A stretch of DNA of 64,000 nucleotides. It comes from Leptidea sinapis (Eukaryota > Arthropoda > Insecta > Lepidoptera > Pieridae). Of the stretch, positions 20,990 to 31,967 are shown piece after piece (within the stretch, counting starts at the first letter, position 1; each line of letters opens with the position of its first letter). The notes beneath the pieces are model-generated. The model had not been told where the DNA came from and made no database searches. It saw only the letters and a list, made by a program, of their open reading frames with translations. The stretch lies in assembly GCF_905404315.1 (NCBI RefSeq), contig NC_066280.1:11417001-11481000 (forward strand), written 5' to 3'. The position numbers and the translations under genes are program-made.

Positions 20990-21825
20990 GTAGAACTGTA
21001 GAGATTGCCCGTAAGAAGGCAGTGAATTTATTTATTTTATTTTATTTTATTTGGAAAACTTACAGTGTTAGAATAACTTAATTACTAAATAATAGTGTGA
21101 ACATTTTACACCATTTAATAGTTTTCGCATATTGTTTCTAATAACACATAGTGTAATATAGGTACATCTTTTTTATTTATTTTTTCTTATACAAGTATTA
21201 TATATAATATGTTAAAAATTACATAGGTATTACATTTATTATGTTCAGAGAGAATTTAAACACTACGTTCAATTATGTTTATAGTAACAGTTAGGGAAAC
21301 ACATTAAACCAGTTTTTAGTAATTTTTGATCTGATGGAATTTGTGGATGAATTAAACAGGTCAAAATCAGAAAAAGCCTTTAAGATTATTTATGCAGTGA
21401 GATGCTCTTGAGAAGAATGAGTTTTGTTTGTAATTTGACGCACAGTGGGGTATATGTAAATATTTAGGATGTCTTGCAGAGATTCTGGGAATATTTTATT
21501 GAATTATATATATATTGAAACTGAATATATATTGGGAATATATATATTGAAACTGAAGGTTATTGATTTTACAAGAACCTGAAATCTTTCAGCGTGTCCC
21601 CTCCATCAGTGCGTATCAAATCTATGCAAGTAAATAGAGAGCCGCTTTTTGTCCTTCGGTTATACTGTGAAAACTACTGAACAGATCGGAATAATACTTA
21701 TACCATAAGATGCAGCGTGTTTTGGAGAAGGTTTTAGTATTTAAGGTAATTGCTTATCTGGACCCATAGACCGGAACCTATATTTTTTTGACTTATAATA
21801 CAAATAATTGAGTTAATGACACTTT

Positions 21826-22117
21826 TTTTATAAAAATAAGGGACGAGACAAGCAGCACTTTCAGCTAATGGAAATTGATATGCCCTGCCCATTACAATGC
21901 AATGCCGCTCAGGATTCTTGAAAAACCCAACAATTCTGAGCCTCACTACAATTGCGCTCGTCACTTTGAGACATAAGATGTTAAGTCTCATTTGCTACGT
22001 CACCCTTCAAACCGAAACACAGTAATGCTTACACATTTCTGCTTCACGGCAGAAATAGGCGCCATTGTTGTACCTATAATTTAGCCGGCATCCTTTGCAA
22101 AGTAGCCTCCCACTGGT
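21826..22117 (-). mobile_element. 3'-terminal LINE module in spacer
   Basis: Minus-strand copy of the roughly 300-bp module, inserted between two copies of the AAAACTACTGAAC repeat. Confidence 0.7.
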
Positions 22118-22394
22118 GTCCTGCGAAAACTACTGAACCAATCAGAATAATAATTCTACCATAAGCTGCAGCGTGTTTTCGAGACGGTTGCAGTATATGT
22201 TTGTTGGTGATAACTTATCCGAAACCTCTATATTTTTGACTCAGAAATAATACCAATATATCCCCAATACAAACAACTCAGCCAATGACATTTCATTACT
22301 TTAAACAATTCATACAATGAGCGGGCGTGGAGATAAAAACGTTTGCCGGGTCAGAACTTAGTGTGTTATAAATGAATTCATCTCTTAAAATATT

Positions 22395-22725
22395 AAAATT
22401 TGGATTTGTGCGGTGTTTAACCGTTGTCGTCAAGAGTCGAGTTGGAGGCGAAAAGAGCGCACAGAAGATCGGCTTTCTTTTTTGCCGTATGGGCCAGGGT
22501 GTCATTCCTCATGTGCAACGGTGGCATGGACGGCTGGTTGAAGATAGCAAAAGCAGATTTCGACAACGACCAGAATTTGTGTGTTCCGGTCGGGTAACTG
22601 GAAAGCTGCTCGCCGATTTCGCACGGGCGATTTGCCGCTTAAAGAATCTGGAGGCACGGTTATATTTCCTCTTTAGAACTTTGCAGCCCAGCGCCGCAAC
22701 CCAAGTTTGATACGCCTGTTTTTAG
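22395..22725 (-). pseudogene. Jockey-like LINE fragment upstream of the reverse-transcriptase core
   Basis: Minus-strand residues (MTPWPIRQKRKPIFCALF reading, in one frame) and the region complementary to LRFLKGKYNRASR match 44450-44830 of the best-preserved LINE. Truncated at both ends; the long plus-strand frame is antisense to it. Confidence 0.7.
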
Positions 22726-23538
22726 CAGTCTTTCATTTGATTTTCTAAATTTACTGTACAACTATTTGGTTATTATTAGACCTTAAAAGTCAATGTCAAG
22801 TGTTGATATACGACTTGTCAGCTAGTGGATTTTTTATTATTTGAACGAGTTGTGGGCTTCTGTTCACAAAATACCGGCAAGGTGGATGGATCACGGTGGC
22901 GTATTTTATTGTGGTCGAGCAGTAAGGTAAAACTAAAAACTGGTTTAATGTGTTTCCCTAAGTGTTACTATAAACATAATTGAACGTAGTGTTTAAATTC
23001 TCTCTGAACATAATAAATGTAATACCTATGTAATTATTAACAAATTATATATAATACTTGTATAAGAAAAAATAAATAAAAAAGATGTACCTATATTACA
23101 CTATGTGTTATTAGAAACAATATGCGAAAACTATTAAATGGTGTAAAATGTTCACACTATTATTTAGTAATTAAGTTATTCTAACACTGTAAGTTTTCCA
23201 AATAAAATAAAATAAAATAAATAAATTCACTGCCTTCTTACGGGCAATCTCTACAGTTCTACTTTGCAATGTTCATGTTGAAACTTCTGACTATATGTGG
23301 CCGTAGTTTCCTGAAAAACGTTCCAAGCCACAAATATCACATTTTAAGGAATTCGTGTTTAAAGTTTAATAAATATTAGTGTATTCCATACAAGTGGGTT
23401 GGGCTACTAAGCCATGATGTCTTTTCAAGAATGACAGTAGGACTATTAGTCCGTTAATATGAATCACGTGACCAGTTTTGTGTTTTTAACTAAAGGTTCG
23501 TCGTAATAATAAGTAATTAATATTTTCTTTGTAAGAAT

Positions 23539-23711
23539 ATTCTTATAAAGCTGGCAATATTAGAATTGAGAGAAATAATCTCATCGACCACCTGCGCTTC
23601 ATTTTCTATTCACGGAACATATGTCGTTCATTTGATTCCGCTTTTATTCACATTGTAATATGCTATGATTGGTTTCTCAACAGCACTGGTAGTTTCTTCG
23701 AGCTCTGTCAT
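23539..23711 (-). pseudogene. piggyBac relic, right-arm copy
   Basis: Mirror image of 19948-20120 with the same stop after VNKSGIK. Confidence 0.55.
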
Positions 23712-23759
23712 CGTGTAAATTAGACAACAGGAGAATTAATTAGTGTTGAATTTCAAATC

Positions 23760-24500
23760 TGTGCACTTTGTGCTCAACCACGAAACTGATAAGCATCTTG
23801 TAAGTATATGAATTTTCTAGGATTCACACGTCACTTATAAACTAAGAAATACAAAATTTAAAAAAAATCAACGGCGCATTTTTAGCTTAAGTACAAATGG
23901 AAGAAGAGGAAAGGTGAGCCACAAAATTTTAACCAAAAAAATTAAAGGTAACTAAAAATAGTATATTACGCACCTAGGGATAAAAGGAAGTCATTCTCAT
24001 CCGCGGAATATTGTTGAAAATCGCGGGTGGCAATGTCCTACTTATGTCACGTGGTGCGTATACGGATTTTTTACCTGGATGACAAGCTCGCTTTTAGTCA
24101 CTGGTACGAGGGACAAAAGTCGTCTTGCCAGGATAGAATCGGCCACTTGCAAAAAACTTCACAATCATTTAATAAACACATCATTCACACTCATCCACAC
24201 ACCCAACAGGCCCTTTACTATTTATATTTTTTAATATCAATTATCACCTAACATTACCTTAGTTTCTTTATCTGGTGAAGGGCGTAGTTAGCTGCATTAT
24301 ACTTTATTCTTTTGCATTTATCATCGTTATCATCCTTAGACTTTGCTCAACCACGAAACTGACTAGCATTTTGCAAGTATTTTCTAAGATTCACACGTCG
24401 CTTATAAACCAAGTAATACAAAATTAAAAAAAAAATCAACGGCGCTTTTTAGCTTAAGTCCAAATGGAAGAAGAGGAAAGGTGAGCAACAAAATTTTCAC
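23760..24500 (+). other. Tandem candidate first exons, right-arm copy
   Basis: ATGGAAGAAGAGGAAAG|gtgagc at 23897-23913 and again at 24464-24480; acceptor cacctag before 23978. The frame read across 23897-23913 and 23978-24251 has the same internal TGA as the left arm. One residue differs (SYLCH here, SYLSH left). Confidence 0.35.
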
Positions 24501-24673
24501 AAAACATTATGAAACATATTTTCTGTGTAGTTAACAAGAATCCACAACAGCTCCAACTTCACAATTAATATATTATACTTATCATTGTATATTTTCTTAT
24601 CTATAACGTAAAAAAGAGCCAATGCATGGTCTTTCAGGCGAAGGGGAAGCCACTCTAATCCCTTATCCCGATA

Positions 24674-25294
24674 ATCAAATTGTATGGGACACCACTGAAG
24701 AGAGTGGATCAATTTAAATACCTAGGGCATGTCCTTTGACCGAAAGGATGATGAAGATATCGAGAGGGATCGCAGACAACGCCTTGCTGTTAGGGCAAAT
24801 ACGACCATCCGCAGATTTGCTCGCTGTACCGTGCCAGTAAAAATTACACTCTTTAAAGCTTACTGCACCTCATTTTACACGAGCAGTTTGTGGATTCACG
24901 TATATCGTATATCAGTGCGTGTTCAGTATAATAATGCGTTCAGAATGTTATTGGGGCTGCCAAGATACTGCAGCGCGTCTGAGATGTTTGCTGAGGCACA
25001 CGTAGATTGTTTTTACTCGACTATGCGTAAGCGGTGTACGTCCCTGTTGCGTAGGGTCCGGGCTAGCCCCAATGATATTCTGAGGGCATTTTCTCACAGG
25101 TTCGATTGTCAGTACCTGAACCACTGCTGTGTGATACATGTGCTGACAAGGCGGTCCTGTCCTAAGTTAGGAAGGTTTCGATTTTAAGATATCTTTTACT
25201 AACACTAGTTTTTAAGTTTACTTTGTTATTAACACATTATGATCTTTTGTTGGTAGAAATAAAGAATTTATTATTATTATTATATATGAACTCA
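24674..25294 (+). pseudogene. CR1-like LINE C-terminus, right-arm copy
   Basis: Mirror of 18365-18985; here the frame stays open slightly longer (to 25187) because of a small difference near the stop. Confidence 0.75.
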
Positions 25295-25341
25295 CGCAGA
25301 CACCTATTCAGCACGACCTTTATCATTTTTTTTTTCTTATT

Positions 25342-26094
25342 ACAATAAGTTGAAGACCATGAAAGACTTACGCCATATGGTCGATGGCCTCAATACAGCT
25401 TTCCAAGACGTAGGTCTCAAAATGAACATGGACAAGACGAAGATCATGTCAAATGTCCATGTCGCACCTACTCCCATAAAAATTGGGAGCTGTACCCTCG
25501 AAATTGTCGACGAGTACGTCTGCCTCGGACAAACAATCCAGTTAGGCAGGTCCAATTTCGCGAATGAGGTCACTCGTCGAATTCAACTCAGATGGTCAGC
25601 GTTAGGGAAGCTCCGTAAAGTCTTCTCGTCCCAATTACCACAGTGTCTGAAGACGAAGGTATTCAAACCGCGTGTGTGCTGCCAGTGATCACATACGGAA
25701 CGCAGACGTGGTCGCTAACTACGGCTCTTATGAGGAAGTTCATTGTCACTCAACGGGCAATGGAGAAGGCTATGCTCGGAGTTTCCCTGCGAGATCAAAA
25801 CAGAAATGAGGAGATCCGTTGGAGAACCAAAGTCACCGACATAGCCCAAGTGATTGCAAAACTGAAGTGGCAGTCGGCAGGGCACATATTTCGACGGACA
25901 GATGGCCCGTGGGGCAGAAAAGTTCACATACTGCAAGACGCAGTGTTGGTAGGCCCCCCACAAGATGGACCGACGATCTGGTTCAGATCGCCGGAAAATG
26001 TTGTATGAGGACAGCGCAGGACAGTTCGTCGTGGAAAACTTTGGTGGAGGCCTTTGCCCAGTAGTGGACGTCTTTCGTCTGATGATGATGATGA
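25342..26094 (+). pseudogene. RTE-like LINE C-terminus, right-arm copy
   Basis: Mirror of 17565-18317, with the same frameshift near 25680 and the same ATGATGATG tail. Confidence 0.85.
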
Positions 26095-26115
26095 CTGTGA
26101 GTGTGTAAGAGGCCT

Positions 26116-26455
26116 CTGGAAGGCATTTAATAATATAATAATAATAAGCATATTTATTCAAGATTTATAGATTACATATTTTATGTGTTAGTAACTTTAA
26201 AATATACCTTAAACTAATGTTATTACTTAAACTATAATCTTGATCTCATCCGGGTATATGCCTCCTCCATCTTCTTCCACAACTCTCTATTTTTTGCTTT
26301 CTCTAGCCAGTTTTTACCTGCCACTGTAAGAAGGTCATCACTCCACCTCATTTTGGGTCTGTCTTGGTATCTGTTACCTGAGGGACCACTCCATGTTGTC
26401 GCTTTTAGAGTCCATATTTGGTCTGGGACCCTAGCCACATGTCCTGGAAGGCATT
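26116..26455 (-). mobile_element. 5'-truncated LINE with target duplication, right-arm copy
   Basis: Mirror of 17203-17541; CTGGAAGGCATTT repeats at 26116-26128 and 26443-26455. Residue differences from the left copy include RYQDRP for RYRGRP. Confidence 0.85.
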
Positions 26456-27087
26456 TAGCCACTGTCAATTGTCAGAGAAAAAAACATTTTAAATGTCTTT
26501 TAAGGTTTTTAAGGCCAAAAGCTAAAGCCAGTCTTGTTTCATTTCAGCCGAATAAATCATTTTAATGAGACTTGCTCAACATACAATTTTTATGTATGTT
26601 TTTATTATATTATATCTATACTAATATTATAAAGAGGAAAGATTTGATTGTTTGTAAAAACAATCAAATCAGTTCAAAAGAACCGATTTGAATAATTCTT
26701 TCACTGTTGGGAAGCTACATTATCCCCAGCTGATATAGGGTACATTGCATTTTCAAAAAAATTAGGGATCCCTACTAAGTCCAATAATATAACCCAAGAT
26801 GTAAAAATATGTACGCGAACGACGTCGCAGAGTATCAGCTAGTTTCATATATAATTTCATTTTAATCTATTACAATATAAGGAACTAAAGATACTCCAAA
26901 AAATTTAAATGTAAGTGTAATTAGAGCTACTTGTAATAAATATTTGTGATAATATTATTAAACCTAAGCTTATCATATCAACCCTACTCTACCGTGGTTC
27001 ACAAGCACTTGGGGTTTTGGGTGATTCATTAATAAATTACGCTTGCTTTTTTTATTTTAAAACCTTCAAAATAAAATCATACACAAC

Positions 27088-27401
27088 TAACAGCCGTTCC
27101 CAATATTCAGTCTATCTCTTAGTTGAGATAAAAATCGTAACTATCGTTGACTTTTCTGTCCAAATAAATTTATCGACGGTAACTCACCTTATCCGTACAC
27201 GCTGTCTGGCAATGGGACGACGTATAGCTTACCAGCAAAAGAAGTTTGTATGGAAATTGCAAATCACGCGTCCCAATTTATGGCGATAAGAATGACTTAT
27301 CGGGTATATTGGGACAGCTTCAGATTAGTGACAGCTAATTACTGACAGTAGAAAGTTGTAATTTATCTCTATCTGTAGATGGTATATTGGGAACGGCCAT
27401 A
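27088..27401. mobile_element. MITE with GGCCGTTCCCAATAT termini, right-arm copy
   Basis: Mirror of 16262-16575. The 90-codon frame across it is a chance reading. Confidence 0.75.
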
Positions 27402-27736
27402 AGTCAACCTCAGGTTGTGGCCAAATCTACAATTGGCGTTGTCGCTCTTTTAAATCTCCACAATTTGTTATTTTAAAGTGATAACCCTCACCTCTGGGAT
27501 TATACTATAAGTTAAATTTGTAACCAAAATTTATATGAACTATGCGGTTCTCGTACCCGCGACCTCTCGGGTTCATCCGAAAAGTAATTGTCAAAATATA
27601 GTTTAACAACAATTTGCAATCTTTCATACCAATTCATTGAAAAAGGGTTTATTTTGTAGAAAATGTATCGCAAATAAAAATGTACAGTGCCATAGTAATT
27701 AAAAAAAATTACAATTTTTACAGAACGTTTTCACTT

Positions 27737-27844
27737 TTAAGGATGAATGTTATCGGCTAATTTCGTCAGTATATCTCGTAGCATGTTAGCCAACATTGGG
27801 TAGTTCTGTCCGAGCAACGGTGCTCGGAGCTGCGGTACACAAAC
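27737..27844 (-). CDS. Terminal exon of the small membrane-protein gene, inverted copy
   Basis: Exact mirror of 15819-15926: acceptor, 35 codons and stop (TAA complement at 27737-27739) are all intact and identical. The AATAAA complement follows at 27648. With exon 30009-30119 it can encode the 71-residue form starting at the internal ATG, but the exon equivalent to 11943 is missing from this side, so a full-length product would need a new upstream exon. Confidence 0.65.
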   Translation of the reverse strand, partial: VCVPQLRAPLLGQNYPMLANMLRDILTKLADNIHP

Positions 27845-27872
27845 CTGTAACAAATTAATTTATATAACTAAG

Positions 27873-28378
27873 CGTTTTTTTTTTATGGAATAGGAGGACA
27901 AACGAGCGTACGGGTCACCTGTTGTTAAGTGATCACCGCCGCCCACAAATTCTTGCAACACTAGAGGAATCACAGGAGCGTTGCCGGCCTTTAAGGAAGG
28001 TGTACGCGCTTTTTTTAAAGGTATCCATGTCGTATCGTCCCGGAAACACCGCACAAGGAAGTTCATTCCACAGCTTTGTAGTACGTGGAAGAAAGCTCCT
28101 TGAAAACCGCACTGTGGAGGACCGCCACACATCCAGATGGTGAGGATGATATCCTAACTTGTGGCGTGTCGAAGGTGGAATTCGGCGGCAGGAATCAGGT
28201 TAAACAGCTCTTCGGAACACTCCCCGTGATAAATGCGATAGAAGACACACAATGAAGCGACTTCTCTACGCAACGCCAAGTGATCCAGCCGTTCACAGAG
28301 CACTGGGTCCCCCACAATTCGAGCTGCTCTACGTTGCACGCGGCCAAATAGATCGAGCTGATTGTCCTGCTTTTTCAT
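27873..28378 (-). pseudogene. Jockey-like LINE C-terminus, right-arm copy
   Basis: Mirror of 15285-15790, differing at a few residues (for example NQLDLFGR against NQVDLFGR). Confidence 0.8.
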
Positions 28379-28802
28379 AAAAAAAAATACAGGTATAGAA
28401 ATCTCGGACCAAATTCGAATATTACTTACGCACTAGTCCAATCTCTGATCCAATTTAGGGATCACTTTTTGGCATATGGCATTTTACGCGAAGCCACACC
28501 AGACGAATGCTCTGGTGTGGCTTCGCGTAATTGATTATGAATCCTTTCAATCAAGCTCTTAGTATTAATTTCATTAATTACTTAGTACATTTATTTTCAT
28601 CTGCGTTACTCAAGATTCATCGGTGTTTGTACTGTAACAAGGAGTTCTTATCCGTATATAAGAACTCAATGTTAAGTATAAGGTTGGCCGTAAAGATTTA
28701 AAATATAATATTCAAAAGAGATTCAAGTGACGCGAAGGAGAACATAATCGTATAAAAGAGATAGAGAATGAAGTAAAGTAAGAACGGTCGGCCTTCGACA
28801 TG

Positions 28803-29106
28803 ATGTTGATCCTACTAATATTATAAATGTGAAAGTTTGTATGTCTGGATGTATGTTTGAACTTCTTTAACGCTAAATCTACTGAATAGATTTTGATGAA
28901 GCTTTACAATAATATAGCTTACACACCAGAATAACAAATAGGCTATAATTTATAAAACTATGGTGTGCATTATACAAAATATTTTTATTTTTCTTTTAAG
29001 AAGTGTGATTGTTACTACTGAATACAACTAGCGCCATCTCTTATCAACTAGCAAGCACAAGATCAATACAATTTATATGGCAAAACAACGTTTGCCGGGT
29101 CAGCTA
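28803..29106. repeat. AGCTGACCCGGCAAACGTTG repeat, right-arm copy
   Basis: Mirror of 14557-14860. Confidence 0.65.
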
Positions 29107-30008
29107 ATACTAAATAAATAGTAATATAATTATAAATATAATTAATAGAAAAAATTTATGAATAAGAATATCAAAATAACAGAATATATTAGATTGTTTT
29201 ATTCTATAACGATCCCGCGTGTGAGGAAAGACTCACGCGCTACAGTACTGACTAGTTTCGGACCGTTTGGAGGTCTTGAGTGTAGTGAGTTTGCGGTCAC
29301 GCCCTGTCTCAAAATGTACTTACAATGTCCACTATGTAACAGGATCCCGCGGGATTTGTGAAAAAATGAAATTTACGTCGATAAGCTAAAACTATACCAA
29401 CAGTAGGTTTCTCGAAATAAGATTTATATAAGTTGTGAACGGGAGTGAAAACGGAAACCCGAACTGGAATAGGACACAAGATCATCTTCAGTTCCAAATT
29501 TGCTTATTATTTTTAAAACTCTTTGTCGACGCGTACGAAGTCGCGGGCATCAGCTAGTAATATCAAATCAAATCAAAATCAGTTTATTCACGTAGGTCAC
29601 GGAAATGACACTTGTGAATGTCAAAAAATAAAAATAAATAAAATATTTTTATTATTGAATCTACCGCTACTTCGCAAAGGGTTGATCTAATGAGAAGAAG
29701 TAGCAAGATTTACATTTAAGTACATCGATTTACAAATAATTTCAAATTACAATATAATATGTAAAATGTAAAATGATGCAACAGACACACTTAAACGTCA
29801 AATAGTCAATGTCTTACACGAGTAAGTCAAAAAAGTAAATGTAAATTAATACAACAGTTATTGAGTACAGCAGCTGCATCATCCACATACACCATAAATA
29901 AATAAAGGTATTCTGTGAGCATTTTATAAGCGAATATAAATAAATGAATATGTATATATCCATACAGATATATTAATAATTAAAGCGATCAATTGTTAAT
30001 TTATTTAC

Positions 30009-30119
30009 CACAGCGACTATTACAACCAAGACTGGACAGATCAAATTGATTAGTACTGAGAGGATAGTTCGGACCAGCCACCACACACCGAGCACTATCA
30101 AAACACTCGCCACCATTAT
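30009..30119 (-). CDS. Membrane-spanning exon of the small host gene, inverted copy
   Basis: Mirror of 13432-13542 with intact acceptor and donor and the same protein. Three substitutions relative to the left copy are all synonymous: valine GTC to GTT, leucine CTC to CTA, leucine CTG to TTG. Upstream on this strand the palindrome arm ends at 30560 and mariner sequence begins, so the promoter and 5' exon of the original gene are not here. It may be a partial copy without expression, or one that starts at the internal ATG (30114-30116). Confidence 0.65.
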
Positions 30120-30560
30120 CTGAAAAGTAATATCGTTTAATATGAATAAAAGTATACAGTCCCCTAGTTTGTTTGACCGAGGCTTTGAAGATGGTTTTAT
30201 ATTTAAAAGCCGTTAAAATCGGTTTGTAACTATTATTTCGTTCAGATTTTAGGATCACGTTTTTAAAATAATCTACCGGGTATTTTCCGTGATAATCAAA
30301 CCTGCACGAGCGTACCAGGGACGTGCATATCATATAGGCATTTAGGCAGTGCAAGTCAAAATGCTTGTACGATTTACCCGTTTTTTTTTTAATTACCACC
30401 TTTTTGTAAAAATATGACATGCAATAAAATATTTTGATTTGAATAACCAGAAACCATGCACTGTGTGCTTGAAAATAGAGCAAAACCGAATAGAAACTAC
30501 ACAAATTAAACGCCAAATGGTTTGAAATTTTTGAAAGTATTTTAAAAGTGTATAAACTTT

Positions 30561-31045
30561 TCCAGCTTTCATCACATGTGACGATGTCAAATATAGCATT
30601 TGAGTCACCGCCGTTGAACTTATCTAACATTTGGCGACACCAGTCCATGCGAAGGTATCGTCGGTTAAAGTATGGGGAATCCATCTGGTACAAAGCTTCC
30701 TGACGCCTAAATGTTCGTGTCATATTTTTTGAACTTGACTCATACCAATGCCTAGGCTTGCCCGTATCTGCTGATAGGTCACTCTCTTATCTTCCTCTAT
30801 CATGCGTCGCACAGCACTGATGTTATTTTCAGTAGTAGCTGTTAAAGGACGTCCCTCAAGCGGATCATCATTGAGATTGCTACGTCCACGCTTAAACTCC
30901 TTAAACCAATTCTAAATAGTGGCACGAGATGGGGCTTCATTAAGAAATGCTTATTGCAGCCTATCATAGCTTTGTTCTTGAGTAAGCCCACAACGAAAGT
31001 CATAACAAATCATTGACGGAAATTTTTTTCGCGTTAGGTTCATTT
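30561..31045 (-). pseudogene. mariner-type transposase, N-terminal half
   Basis: Minus strand from ATG near 31041: MNLTRKKFPSMICYDFRCGL, then EAPSRATI, stop, NWFKEFKRGRSNLNDDPLEG, RRMIEEDKRVTYQQIR, and DWCRQMLDKF leading to DIVTCDESW. This covers the helix-turn-helix DNA-binding half and the first catalytic aspartate of a mariner DDD transposase. At least two in-frame stops are present. The sequence stops right after DESW, exactly where palindrome 1 begins. The catalytic C-terminal half is missing. Confidence 0.8.
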
Positions 31046-31852
31046 TTACGTGTAACAAGAGTTTTAGATTTGCCGCCAATTCACAAAAACAAATGGCAAA
31101 TGAATACAATACACTACATTAGGTTACCAAAGAGTTCTAAAACTGAAATTAAAAAAAAGTTTTCACTAGCAATGTTTCTAACTGGCCAGTTCTAAACATT
31201 TTCAGTGTTACCCACGTACAATGGTCCGGGCGTATCACAAAACATTAGATTAACGTCCAAGTCGTGTCGTAACTTTTTATTATAAAAAAAATTTGTATTC
31301 ATTGAATTGCTCTAAAATAACTTATATATTATCGGACGTCGTACGATTAGGAACAAACTATTTAAATTGGAATTCCGGTTTCAATCACTTTAATGTTATT
31401 CTTAAAACGGATGACATAAACTCTAATAGTATAACATTATGTTGTTCGTCAATTCCAACATACAACAATGCCAATATCAATATTAAATTATATTTTCCAA
31501 ATGTTTAAATACTAAGGAAATCACTAGAATCTATGACTTTCTTAAAGATCTTCATATCATGTAATTTTCGGAAACAACATTTGCTGAAATATAAACTATA
31601 ACATTAAAATATTCAACACATTAAACATATTTGCCATTAGATTCCATGCACTGCTGAATTCCGCAGTATATTTCCATTAAGTATTCTGTTGGGTACAGCC
31701 TTATTATTTAGCGTGACTTAGTATTTTGTTATGTTGGAAATATTCCTTTAACTTAAAATATTTTATATGAGGGAGTCCAAAAAAGATATTTTTCGTGTTC
31801 CAGAAACTACTTAAAAATATAGAGTATGAGAATGAGATAGCCGTTTTGGTGT
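31046..31852. other. AT-rich sequence, no gene recognised
   Basis: A 71-codon frame at 31293-31508 is open but is asparagine/isoleucine-rich with no motif. Mariner terminal repeats were looked for and not found with confidence. Confidence 0.35.
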
Positions 31853-31955
31853 TTTTTTTTTAAATGAAAATAAGGGACTTGTCTTGACAAGCAGGACGTT
31901 CAGCTGCTGGTAATTGATACGTCCTGCCCATTACAATACAGTATCGCTCAATATA
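31853..31955 (-). mobile_element. Short 3'-terminal LINE module fragment
   Basis: Only the last 100 bp of the module, joined at 31960 to the end of an RTE-type LINE. It has a local insertion (TTGTCTTGACAAG, itself an inverted repeat). Confidence 0.65.
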
Positions 31956-31967
31956 TTCCCCTGGCAC

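Larger units (their letters stand above)
12808..21320 (+). repeat. Left arm of palindrome 1 (8.5 kb)
   Basis: The sequence from about 12808 (AAAGTTTATACACTTTTAAA) to 21320 (CCAGTTTTTAGT) is repeated in reverse complement at 22932-30560. Matching landmarks run the whole length: host exons, LINE fragments, MITE and piggyBac relic. The left arm is longer than the right by about 0.88 kb. Of that, 593 bp is the retrotransposon at 20386-20989; about 0.18 kb near 12990-13160 and about 0.11 kb near 14226-14345 are absent from the right arm. No target-site duplication is seen at the outer ends, so a segmental inverted duplication is the better reading than a transposon. Confidence 0.92.
21321..22931. 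other. Spacer of palindrome 1
   Basis: Single-copy relative to the arms, 1611 bp. It contains two direct copies of a repeat with AAAACTACTGAAC (21665-21825 and 22117-22295) interrupted by a LINE 3' module, then a LINE fragment at 22395-22725. The last 200 bp hold nothing recognised. Confidence 0.85.
22932..30560 (-). repeat. Right arm of palindrome 1 (7.6 kb)
   Basis: Reverse complement of 12808-21320 with scattered single-base differences. It lacks the 20386-20989 retrotransposon and two segments of about 0.18 and 0.11 kb. The outer end at 30560 falls inside a mariner transposase frame, so the boundary is a breakpoint and not a repeat terminus. Confidence 0.92.

Noticed and set aside
20754..20993. 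Frames with long poly-lysine (plus) and poly-phenylalanine (minus) runs
   Set aside because: They translate the 62-A tail of a retrotransposon insertion and are not genes.
22372..22710. 112-codon plus-strand frame in the spacer
   Set aside because: It is antisense to a LINE fragment that is recognisable on the minus strand by comparison with 44450-44830.
12808..30560. Palindrome 1 as a giant-TIR transposon like the 8-kb element
   Set aside because: No direct repeat flanks the outer ends, and one end falls inside a mariner gene; a segmental inverted duplication fits better.
30001..30723. A 240-codon minus-strand frame, one of the longest in the window
   Set aside because: It is an accidental fusion of the mariner fragment, intron sequence and a host exon in the wrong frame (the real exon frame differs).
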